A stretch of DNA of 32,198 bases. Source: Lachnospiraceae bacterium (GTDB lineage Bacteria; Bacillota; Clostridia; Lachnospirales; Lachnospiraceae). The first letter of the stretch is position 1, and the number at the start of each line of letters is the position of its first letter. The stretch covers positions 1-32,198 of the forward strand of contig JAHZHB010000007.1 of NCBI GenBank assembly GCA_019420465.1, given 5' to 3'. The position numbers were made by a program, and so were the translations under genes. Shown here one piece after another: positions 25,583-32,198 of the stretch. The notes beneath the pieces were generated by a model that was given only the letters and a program-made list of their open reading frames with translations, ran no database searches and had not been told where the DNA came from.

Positions 25583-25678
25583 TATGACTGCATTATTATG
25601 AAAAACTTATAGATATACCGTTTCTATGCTATGCCTAACGGTTTTCTCTCATCTGCTCTACAGAGGAAAGGATGCAAA

Positions 25679-27130
25679 ATGAAAGAAAATGAACAGTATA
25701 TGACGTATCAGAACGCTGAAGATGGCCTGAAAGAGGAGTGTGGTGTCTTCGGCGCCTATGATCTGGACGGCGGCAATGTCGCATCAACGATCTATTATGG
25801 TCTGATGTCACTCCAGCACAGAGGACAGGAAAGCTGTGGTATCGCCGTCAGTGATACAGACGGTCCGAATGTAGTAAAATCCCACAAGGGTATGGGACTG
25901 GTCAATGAGGTCTTTTCTCCGGAAAACCTCGAAAAATTACAGGGAAATATCGGTGTCGGCCATGTGCGCTATTCGACGGCCGGAGCATCGACCCGTGAAA
26001 ATGCCCAGCCGCTGGTTTTAAACTATGTCAAAGGTACACTGGCACTTGCACACAATGGCAATCTGATCAATACCCCGGAGCTCAGACATGAGCTGGAGAT
26101 CAGCGGTGCGATCTTCCAGACCACGATCGACACAGAGGTCATCGCCTACCATATCGCCAGAGAGCGAGTTAAAGCCAAAACAGCGGAGGAAGCAGTGATC
26201 AATGCCGCCAAAAAGCTCAAAGGTGCCTATTCTTTAGTCGTAGCTTCTCCGAGAAAGCTGATGGGAGTCAGAGATCCGTACGGTTTCCGCCCGCTTTGTA
26301 TCGGTAAGCGTGACAATACCTACATCCTGGCATCCGAAAGCTGTGCGCTGGATACGGTCGGTGCGACATTTGTCCGCGATGTGGAGCCTGGTGAGGTCGT
26401 AACGATCACCAAGGATGGTGAGATCAAATCCGACAAGACGCTGTGTATTGCTAAGGAAAAGCAGTCCCGCTGTGTATTTGAATATATTTATTTCGCCCGT
26501 CTTGACAGCAAGATCGATGGCATGAGTGTCTATGATTCCCGTATGCTGGCCGGCAAATATCTGGCCATGGATTCTCCGGTGGATGCCGATCTGGTCGTTG
26601 GTGTACCTGAGTCCGGTAATGCCGCAGCCATGGGTTATGCCCTGCAGTCCGGGATTCCGTACGGTGTGGCCTTTGTTAAAAACAGTTACGTGGGCCGTAC
26701 CTTTATCAAACCCAAACAGAGCAACCGTGAGTCGAGCGTACAGGTCAAGCTGAACGTGCTGCGTGAGGCCGTGGCCGGCAAGCGGATCATCATGATCGAC
26801 GACTCTATCGTACGTGGTACGACCAGTGACCGCATCGTGACGATGCTGCGTGAGGCCGGTGCCAAAGAGGTACATATGATGGTCAGCTCACCGCCGTTTT
26901 TATGGCCGTGCTACTTCGGTACGGATGTACCGGTAAGAGAGCAGCTGATCGCCTATAACCGTACGATCGAGGAAATCCGCCAGGTGATCGGCGCAGATTC
27001 CCTGCATTATCTGAATATCGAAAGACTGCCGGCACTTTCCGGCAACCAGGGTATCTGTACCGGATGCTTTACCGGAAATTATCCGATCGAACCGCCGAAA
27101 GAAGACATCCGCGGTGAATATGACAAATAA
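25679..27130 (+). CDS. purF: Amidophosphoribosyltransferase
   Basis: First committed enzyme of purine synthesis (483 residues), making phosphoribosylamine from PRPP and glutamine; cytoplasmic. The glutaminase nucleophile is Cys21 in LKEECGVFG; the residues before it form a propeptide as in the Bacillus-type enzyme. The PRPP loop IIMIDDSIVRGTTS is present. Four cysteines fit the 4Fe-4S ligands of that type: one in SRCVFEYIYF, one in WPCYFGTD and two in GICTGCFTG. The start is at 25679 because AGGAAAGG sits before it; an in-frame ATG at 25631 would add 16 extra residues not in keeping with the family. purB follows after 65 bases. Confidence 0.97.
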   Translation: MKENEQYMTYQNAEDGLKEECGVFGAYDLDGGNVASTIYYGLMSLQHRGQESCGIAVSDTDGPNVVKSHKGMGLVNEVFSPENLEKLQGNIGVGHVRYSTAGASTRENAQPLVLNYVKGTLALAHNGNLINTPELRHELEISGAIFQTTIDTEVIAYHIARERVKAKTAEEAVINAAKKLKGAYSLVVASPRKLMGVRDPYGFRPLCIGKRDNTYILASESCALDTVGATFVRDVEPGEVVTITKDGEIKSDKTLCIAKEKQSRCVFEYIYFARLDSKIDGMSVYDSRMLAGKYLAMDSPVDADLVVGVPESGNAAAMGYALQSGIPYGVAFVKNSYVGRTFIKPKQSNRESSVQVKLNVLREAVAGKRIIMIDDSIVRGTTSDRIVTMLREAGAKEVHMMVSSPPFLWPCYFGTDVPVREQLIAYNRTIEEIRQVIGADSLHYLNIERLPALSGNQGICTGCFTGNYPIEPPKEDIRGEYDK

Positions 27131-27195
27131 ACCTATCAGCATATGGCAGAAGATGATTCTGTCTGAATTTCATCAAACATATACAGGAGGTCAGT

Positions 27196-28626
27196 ATGAG
27201 TGACAAGTATGTAAGCCCGTTATCTGAACGATATGCCAGCAAGGAGATGCAGTATATCTTCTCCCCGGATATGAAGTTCAGAACATGGAGAAAGCTGTGG
27301 ATCGCCCTTGCGGAGACTGAGAAAGAGCTGGGCCTGGACATCACACAGGAGCAGATCGATGAGATGAAAGCGCACGTAGACGATATCAACTACGACGTGG
27401 CAAAAGAGAGAGAAAAGGTTGTCCGTCACGATGTTATGTCGCATGTCTATGCTTTTGGTGTGCAGTGCCCGAAGGCAAAGCCGATTATCCACCTGGGTGC
27501 CACTTCCTGTTATGTAGGTGACAATACAGATATCATCATCATGACAGAAGCCTTAAAGCTGGTGAAGAAAAAGCTGGTCAATGTGATCGCAGAGCTGGCA
27601 AAATTCGCTGACGAATACAAAGCACTGCCGACACTGGCCTTTACCCATTTCCAGCCGGCACAGCCGACAACGGTCGGCAAGAGAGCGTCCCTGTGGCTGC
27701 AGGAGCTGATGCTTGACTACGAGGATATCTGCTATGTGATCGACGGTATGAAGCTTCTGGGAAGCAAAGGTACCACAGGTACACAGGCAAGCTTTCTGGA
27801 GCTGTTTGACGGAGACCATGAGACGATCGACAAGATCGATCCGATGATCGCAGAAAAGATGGGCTTCAAGGCCTGTTATCCGGTATCCGGACAGACCTAT
27901 TCCCGTAAGGTCGATACCAGAGTTGTCAATGTACTGGCCGGTATTGCTGCCAGCGCATACAAATTCTCCAACGATATCCGTCTGTTACAGCACTTAAAGG
28001 AGATCGAGGAGCCGTTTGAAAAGACCCAGATCGGTTCTTCTGCTATGGCTTACAAGAGAAACCCGATGCGAAGCGAGCGTATCGGCTCCCTGTCCCGTTA
28101 TGTGATGGTGGATGCGTTAAATCCGGCGATCACATCCGCTACACAGTGGTTTGAGAGAACACTGGATGATTCCGCTAACAAGCGTCTGAGCGTTCCGGAA
28201 GCTTTCCTTGCTATTGATGGTATTCTGGATCTGTACCTGAATGTTGTGGATGGTCTGGTTGTATATCCGAAGGTTATTGAGAAGCATCTGATGAGCGAGC
28301 TGCCGTTTATGGCTACAGAAAATATCATGATGGATGCCGTGAAAGCCGGTGGTGACCGTCAGGAGCTGCATGAGAAGATCCGTACACTGTCCATGGAAGC
28401 AGGACGTCATGTCAAAGTCGAGGGTAAGGAGAACAACCTGCTTGAGCTGATCGCAGCAGATCCGTCCTTTAATCTGTCTCTTGAAGATCTGCAGAAAACC
28501 ATGGATCCGGCCAAATACATCGGTCGCGCCAAAGAGCAGGTGGAGGCATTCCTTAAGAATGTCGTACAGCCGGTACTTGATGAGAATAAAGATGCACTGG
28601 GTATGAAGGCTGAGATCAATGTCTGA
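27196..28626 (+). CDS. purB: Adenylosuccinate lyase
   Basis: Fumarase/aspartase-superfamily lyase (476 residues) that cleaves adenylosuccinate and SAICAR in purine synthesis; cytoplasmic homotetramer in this family. The superfamily signature GSSAMAYKRNPMRSE is at about residues 280-294, and the catalytic-loop His-containing region TFTHFQPAQPTT-like segment (AFTHFQPAQPTTVG) lies near residue 155. GGAGGT upstream of the start is a good ribosome binding site. It lies downstream of purF on the same strand with no terminator between, so a purF-purB operon is likely. Length is normal for the family. Confidence 0.96.
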   Translation: MSDKYVSPLSERYASKEMQYIFSPDMKFRTWRKLWIALAETEKELGLDITQEQIDEMKAHVDDINYDVAKEREKVVRHDVMSHVYAFGVQCPKAKPIIHLGATSCYVGDNTDIIIMTEALKLVKKKLVNVIAELAKFADEYKALPTLAFTHFQPAQPTTVGKRASLWLQELMLDYEDICYVIDGMKLLGSKGTTGTQASFLELFDGDHETIDKIDPMIAEKMGFKACYPVSGQTYSRKVDTRVVNVLAGIAASAYKFSNDIRLLQHLKEIEEPFEKTQIGSSAMAYKRNPMRSERIGSLSRYVMVDALNPAITSATQWFERTLDDSANKRLSVPEAFLAIDGILDLYLNVVDGLVVYPKVIEKHLMSELPFMATENIMMDAVKAGGDRQELHEKIRTLSMEAGRHVKVEGKENNLLELIAADPSFNLSLEDLQKTMDPAKYIGRAKEQVEAFLKNVVQPVLDENKDALGMKAEINV

Positions 28627-28662
28627 TGTGAAAAAGTACACAGATAAAAAAGTAAACCGATA

Positions 28663-28720
28663 GAGAAAAAAGCTGTTGCAATGCAGATGAGAGATCACAG
28701 GCATGGCAGCAGCTTTTTTT
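28663..28720. terminator. Terminator hairpin between purB and the minus-strand gene
   Basis: AAAAAAGCTGTTGC (28666-28679) pairs with GCAGCAGCTTTTTT (28706-28719) with one G-T pair, and an inner ATGC/GCAT stem lies in the loop. A/T runs on both sides suit both of the converging genes. Confidence 0.82.
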
Positions 28721-28755
28721 GTGACAGATGGATGCAGAATTACAGATCTGCAGGA

Positions 28756-29244
28756 TTATAAAACGATCTTAAACCAGTCTTTTTCGTCGAAGTCTACGAC
28801 TGTGCAGTCGTTGGCGTAGGTACATTCCGGCAGGATGATCATGGCGTGAAGAACGTCATTATGTACCGGCATCGGGCACAGATGCCAGATGGCAGCGTTC
28901 AATTTGACCATGGTTCCCCTGGGAACGATAAAGGCTTTGGCCAGCTCTGGTACAGGTGTACCGCCGGAAGCCGGTGCTACGTGGATCAGCATATCGTCAT
29001 CGAGAGCTACGATGCCTTCCCATGTGGTCGTGTGATACTCGGCACATTTGACAATATGGTCGTCCATTTTTACAGCGATCGGGGAAAAGCCGAGGCTGCC
29101 GACACAGGAACCGGAAATACGGTCCGGATAAAAGCTGTGGATCTCTCCCTGTAAAGGATAGCCCGTCGGCTCTGTCATGGAACAGAATGTACCGTACGGG
29201 GCAAAGTCTGTGGCATTGATCTGTACTGCTTTGATTTCTCGCAT
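28756..29244 (-). CDS. Ureidoglycolate lyase-family protein
   Basis: A small cupin-like protein (162 residues) of the ureidoglycolate lyase type, which in allantoin breakdown releases urea from ureidoglycolate. The evidence is the overall pattern: FAPYGTFCSM at the start, HVAPASGGTPVPELAKAFIVPRGTMVKLNAAIWHLCPMPV in the cupin core (His-rich segment WHLCP) and length near the family norm. No allantoinase or other purine-degradation gene is near, although purB converges on it. GGGAGGG lies seven bases before the start on its strand. A promoter and a palindrome lie upstream. The family call is from pattern memory, so the actual substrate is uncertain. Confidence 0.65.
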   Translation of the reverse strand: MREIKAVQINATDFAPYGTFCSMTEPTGYPLQGEIHSFYPDRISGSCVGSLGFSPIAVKMDDHIVKCAEYHTTTWEGIVALDDDMLIHVAPASGGTPVPELAKAFIVPRGTMVKLNAAIWHLCPMPVHNDVLHAMIILPECTYANDCTVVDFDEKDWFKIVL

Positions 29245-29262
29245 AAGAAAACCCTCCCTTGA

Positions 29263-29275
29263 CTGTCTGAGACAG
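29263..29275. promoter_or_regulatory. Operator-like palindrome
   Basis: CTGTCT-G-AGACAG is a perfect 13-base palindrome placed just downstream of the predicted transcription start of the minus-strand gene, between its promoter and ribosome binding site. It could be a repressor site. Confidence 0.4.
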
Positions 29276-29291
29276 CCATTTTTTTGATTAA

Positions 29292-29320
29292 ATTATAGTC
29301 AATTTGTGACAGATATACAA
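29292..29320 (-). promoter_or_regulatory. Promoter of the ureidoglycolate lyase-like gene
   Basis: Read on the minus strand, TTGTAT (29315-29320) and perfect TATAAT (29292-29297) are 17 bases apart. Confidence 0.65.
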
Positions 29321-29412
29321 GTCATGCAAATACTTTCGGGCAGAAACTTGCTATTGATGTAAAATAAAAGAAAAAGAAATGTAATATAAATGAAAGAAAC
29401 TGGATTTTAAAC

Positions 29413-29441
29413 TTGTTTGCATACAGGGCGTGTGGTATACT
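29413..29441 (+). promoter_or_regulatory. Promoter of the GH25 gene
   Basis: TTGTTT (29413-29418) and TATACT (29436-29441) are 17 bases apart, with TGG before the -10 (extended). It covers the ATG at 29413, which rules that codon out as the start. Confidence 0.65.
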
Positions 29442-29475
29442 TTTTCGTAGTTATGTAAAACGAGGAGGTAAGAAA

Positions 29476-31230
29476 GTGAAGAAAGGTAAAAAACTGTTGG
29501 CTGTAATTGCCAGTCTGGCTATGGCTTTTTCTGTAATTGGACAGAATCCTGTTCCTGTGGCTGCTGATACAGCGCAGGTCAATCATAACGTAGCATCGGA
29601 CCGTAATTATAAAAAGTATATTGCAGATGCAAAGGCTGCAGGATTAAAAGTAGGTGTATATCTGTATTCCCAGGCAACGAATGTGCAGGAAGCACAGTAT
29701 GAGGCAAATTTTGTGCTAAATGAGCTAAATGGAGAAGCTCTCGACCTTCCGGTCGTGTACGATGCAGAATGTGGATATTACAAAGTAAATGGCAAGTCTT
29801 ATCCAGGTAAACTGGCAAAAGCAAATCTGTCACGCAGTGCCTGGACGAATGTTGCCACAGCATTTTGTAATACGATTCAGAACAGAGGATATGCAGCCAT
29901 GTTTTATGGTTCAATTTCAAAAATCCTGAGTTCTATTGATTACAGACAGATAGACAGCAAGTATCAGATGTGGATTGCACGTTATAACAATCATCTGAAT
30001 GATTCCAAATATAACTATAATGGTACATATGAAATGTGGCAGTATTCCAGTACGGGAAAGGTGCCTGGAATTAACACAAATGTAGATCTGGATGTGATGT
30101 ATACAGATCCATCTGATGGTCGTTTTGCAGGTGCTGGAATTGTAGGAGAAAATGGAGTTTATACTACAGTTAGCCCATTCGGTGTGGGAACAATTAACCA
30201 TGGCAATGAGCAGACGGGAAAGAAAGTAGTATACGGTATGGATGTTTCCTATCATCAGGGAAACATAGATTTTAAGAAAGCAAAAGCAGCAGGTATGGAA
30301 TACGCCATTATTCGTATTGGCTATGCCAGACTGCAACAGAGCGACTCTAATCCGACGAACACAAATAGCAGCAGCGCAGCAACTGATGAAACAACGAATA
30401 CTGCAGGAAGTACGAATACAGTAACTCCCCCTGCAAATACTAATGCCGGAAATATAACAATCACACCGGCGGGAAGCAATACTGCTAATACAACGGTAAA
30501 CAACGACTATGCCACAGCCCTCGGTACGATGAAGACCAATAAATCCGTACCGATCCGTGCAGCAGCCAAAACTTCTGCCAAGCAGGTGAAAAAGCTCGGT
30601 AAGAACGCAAAAGTTACGGCATACGGTGTTGCAGGCTCCGGCAGAAATACTTTTATCCGTGTGATCTACAAGCGTGGCGGAAAGCAGTACAAAGGTTATG
30701 TACTGGCCAAGCGTCTGAACCCGGTAGTCAGCAATGTCGGCAATGTGAGAAAGACCGGTTGTACACCGGATACAGTGACACTTTCCTGGAATAAGACTTC
30801 CGGTGCCACAGGCTATGAGATTTACATGAGTAATGCCAAAAACGGCAAATACAAACGTGTGGTCACTGTACAGGGTGGCAGTACCTGCAGCTATACCAAA
30901 CCGTCTCTGGAAAGCAATATGGTCTATTATTTTAAGGTTCGTGCTTTCAGTAAGATCGGCAACCGTGTGACATACTCCAAATACAAGGAGACAAGCGGCG
31001 GTACGACGGCAGCATCCTGGAAAGTCAAAGCCAAAAAGGCGAATACGATCCGTAAATATGCCGGAACATCCTATAAAAAAGTAGTAAAAGTATCCAAAAA
31101 CGCTTCTATGACTGTGGTTTACAGAGCCAGAGACAAGAAGAATAAAGTATGGTACAAGGTACAGTATAAAAAGGGTAGTCGTACATACACCGGATTTATT
31201 CCACAGTCCTCTACCAAGAAAGTAAACTAA
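29476..31230 (+). CDS. Secreted GH25-type lysozyme with swapped barrel segments, SH3 and Fn3 domains
   Basis: Secreted cell-wall protein (584 residues) with a signal peptide (hydrophobic residues 7-21, likely cut after VPVAA at 30). Start is GTG at 29476 behind GAGGAGGT. Residues 41-210 match the later part of a GH25 muramidase: DAKAAGLKVGVYLYSQATN, the catalytic DxE (Asp96, Glu98 in VVYDAEC), and WQYSSTGKVPGI. The first strand of the barrel, normally at the start (GMDVSYHQGNIDF, catalytic Asp256), comes after it at about 252-283. A Thr/Asn/Ser-rich linker follows (290-344), then an SH3-like domain (345-413), an Fn3-like domain (415-510) and a second SH3-like domain (513-580). The first 1030 bases are AT-rich, the rest is not. 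It could be a true circular permutation or a fusion of two GH25 remnants; all expected acidic residues are kept. Confidence 0.85.
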   Translation: MKKGKKLLAVIASLAMAFSVIGQNPVPVAADTAQVNHNVASDRNYKKYIADAKAAGLKVGVYLYSQATNVQEAQYEANFVLNELNGEALDLPVVYDAECGYYKVNGKSYPGKLAKANLSRSAWTNVATAFCNTIQNRGYAAMFYGSISKILSSIDYRQIDSKYQMWIARYNNHLNDSKYNYNGTYEMWQYSSTGKVPGINTNVDLDVMYTDPSDGRFAGAGIVGENGVYTTVSPFGVGTINHGNEQTGKKVVYGMDVSYHQGNIDFKKAKAAGMEYAIIRIGYARLQQSDSNPTNTNSSSAATDETTNTAGSTNTVTPPANTNAGNITITPAGSNTANTTVNNDYATALGTMKTNKSVPIRAAAKTSAKQVKKLGKNAKVTAYGVAGSGRNTFIRVIYKRGGKQYKGYVLAKRLNPVVSNVGNVRKTGCTPDTVTLSWNKTSGATGYEIYMSNAKNGKYKRVVTVQGGSTCSYTKPSLESNMVYYFKVRAFSKIGNRVTYSKYKETSGGTTAASWKVKAKKANTIRKYAGTSYKKVVKVSKNASMTVVYRARDKKNKVWYKVQYKKGSRTYTGFIPQSSTKKVN

Positions 31231-31231
31231 T

Positions 31232-31957
31232 ATGCAGATACAATACAAGCGTTACAATGAAAAAGCAGAATATTCCTATTGCTTCGGCCCGTTTCCGACG
31301 TTTGAATTGATCGAAAACCGGCCCTCGGAGGCTATCGAGGTGCTGTATCATTCCCAGACCTCGGAGGCTATCCGGGACAAGCTGATCGCACTGTGTAATA
31401 AGCAGCATATTCCCTGTGAACAGGCGGACAAGGTAATCCAGCGTATCCGTGACAAGGAAAACTGTCTGGTGATCGGTGTATTTAAAAAGCATGAGACGGC
31501 GCTGGAGGCGGATCAGCCGCATGTGGTGCTGGTCAATCCGAGTGATATGGGAAATCTGGGCACGATCATCCGTACGGCTGTGGGATTTGGGATTCCGAAT
31601 CTGGCGATCATCCGTCCGGGGGCAGCGATCTGTCACCCGAAGACGGTCAGAGCTTCGATGGGATCTTTGTTTCAGCTGCATTTTCAGTATTTTGACAGTT
31701 TTGAGGAGTATAAGGCGGCGTTCGGAAAAGGACGTCGGATGTATCCGTTTATGCTGGAGGGGTCTGTGGGACTGGATCAGCTAAAGCGGGATAAGGGTGA
31801 GCTGTTTTCGCTGATTTTCGGGAATGAGGCGACGGGGCTGCCGGAGTGGTTTCAGGATGAGGGGCAGAGTGTGCGGATACGGCATACGGAGCATATTGAT
31901 TCGCTGAATCTTTCGCTGGCGGCGGGGATCGCAATATATGAATTTACAAAGGAATAG
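31232..31957 (+). CDS. TrmH/SpoU-family RNA methyltransferase
   Basis: SPOUT-fold RNA 2'-O-methyltransferase (241 residues), cytoplasmic, using S-adenosylmethionine on tRNA or rRNA. The three family motifs are visible: motif 1 NPSDMGNLGTIIRTA, motif 2 LIFGNEATGLP and motif 3 IDSLNLSLAAGIAIYEF, which form the knotted cofactor site. The first 85 residues are an added N-terminal domain. It begins one base after the GH25 stop with only a weak ribosome binding site, so coupling to that gene is likely even though their functions are unrelated. The last 250 bases are G-rich on the coding strand (31801-31920 have 45 G against 22 C), unlike the neighbouring genes. Its exact RNA target is unknown. Confidence 0.9.
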   Translation: MQIQYKRYNEKAEYSYCFGPFPTFELIENRPSEAIEVLYHSQTSEAIRDKLIALCNKQHIPCEQADKVIQRIRDKENCLVIGVFKKHETALEADQPHVVLVNPSDMGNLGTIIRTAVGFGIPNLAIIRPGAAICHPKTVRASMGSLFQLHFQYFDSFEEYKAAFGKGRRMYPFMLEGSVGLDQLKRDKGELFSLIFGNEATGLPEWFQDEGQSVRIRHTEHIDSLNLSLAAGIAIYEFTKE

Positions 31958-31971
31958 ATAGACGGACGGAA

Positions 31972-32198
31972 GCGTCACAAAACACCACGGGGCCGGAAGC
32001 CGCTGCCCTGTGTGTGTCTGCAAACAAGTGCAACGCTTTGCCGAGCTAACTGCTAACTGCATCTAATGCGCTCGCTAAAGTGGGCTCGCGCATAAGATTT
32101 CGTAAGCAGTGGATCTCGTCAAAGCTAAAAGCGCACTTTGAATCGTTTGCAGACACACACAGGGCAGCGTCTCCCGGCCCCGTGGTGTTTTGTGACGC
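31972..32198. repeat. Element B: 227-base near-continuous palindrome
   Basis: Arms 31972-32025 and 32145-32198 (54 bases each) are inverted repeats with two mismatches (at 31997 and 32000); the outer 25 bases are perfect (starting GCGTCACAAAACACCACGGG). The 119-base loop continues the pairing in order: 32026-32031 with 32133-32138, 32035-32039 with 32121-32125, 32042-32045 with 32115-32118, 32056-32060 with 32106-32110, 32061-32064 with 32095-32098 and 32066-32071 with 32088-32093. No gene or T run was seen. It begins 14 bases after the methyltransferase stop. The window ends at its last base, so it may be longer. Confidence 0.9.

Noticed and set aside
25583..25678. Purine riboswitch before purF
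   Set aside because: The leader is under 100 bases and AT-rich, and I see no three-way-junction core or terminator/antiterminator pair.
29413..29475. Upstream ATG start for the GH25 gene
   Set aside because: The ATG lies in the promoter, and the 21 extra residues would precede a normal signal peptide; GTG at 29476 has a strong ribosome binding site.
29917..31248. 443-codon minus-strand frame opposite the GH25 gene
   Set aside because: It has a Cys/Ile/His-rich, low-complexity product without domains and mirrors a well-supported secreted protein gene with signal peptide, promoter and ribosome binding site.
31972..32198. Ordinary intrinsic terminator for the methyltransferase gene
   Set aside because: At 227 bases with 54-base arms and no T run inside the window, it is far outside terminator size.

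Overview
The window looks like chromosomal DNA of a Gram-positive gut Clostridium relative, most likely a Lachnospiraceae. The grounds are strong AGGAGG-type ribosome binding sites, a Bacillus-type PurF with propeptide and Fe-S cysteines, a type III pantothenate kinase, a GH25/SH3/Fn3 cell-wall protein, and large proteins that I recognise from memory as the Lachnospiraceae DUF5716/DUF5717 families. No rRNA, tRNA, CRISPR array, transposase or phage gene was seen.

Layout. (1) 196-5470: homoserine dehydrogenase, a saccharopine-dehydrogenase-like enzyme and a GAF/PAS hybrid sensor kinase, tightly packed and closed by a terminator. (2) 5605-6972: an NSS-type sodium symporter, closed by a large nested hairpin. 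(3) 7171-11726: a small membrane-anchored protein of unknown function, a 374-base non-coding stretch (7861-8234) holding three 42-bp repeats, a long perfect inverted repeat (element A) and a promoter, then a heterodimeric ABC exporter. (4) 11868-18466: an SseB-family protein, then a run of leucine-rich-repeat protein, VWA/metallopeptidase-like protein, MoxR-type AAA+ ATPase, CoaBC and CoaX, ending at a bidirectional terminator. (5) 18529-19626, minus strand: a CobD/HisC-like PLP enzyme. (6) 19824-25521: a three-gene operon of a 1194-residue DUF5717-like protein, an actin/Hsp70-fold DUF5716-like protein and a TPR protein. (7) 25679-28626: purF and purB. (8) 28756-29244, minus strand: an ureidoglycolate-lyase-like protein. 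(9) 29476-31957: a GH25 cell-wall protein whose catalytic barrel segments are in swapped order, and a TrmH/SpoU RNA methyltransferase. (10) 31972-32198: a 227-base near-continuous palindrome (element B) that reaches the last base of the window.

How it fits together. Most genes are housekeeping (threonine/methionine branch, CoA, purines, export). The parts that stand out are the two long hairpin elements with odd base composition in the genes beside them, the permuted GH25 enzyme in a gene of two compositions, the DUF5717-DUF5716-TPR operon, and the LRR/VWA/MoxR set joined to CoA synthesis. Several promoters carry an extended -10 (TGn before the -10), and two sit inside or against hairpins that follow the upstream gene.
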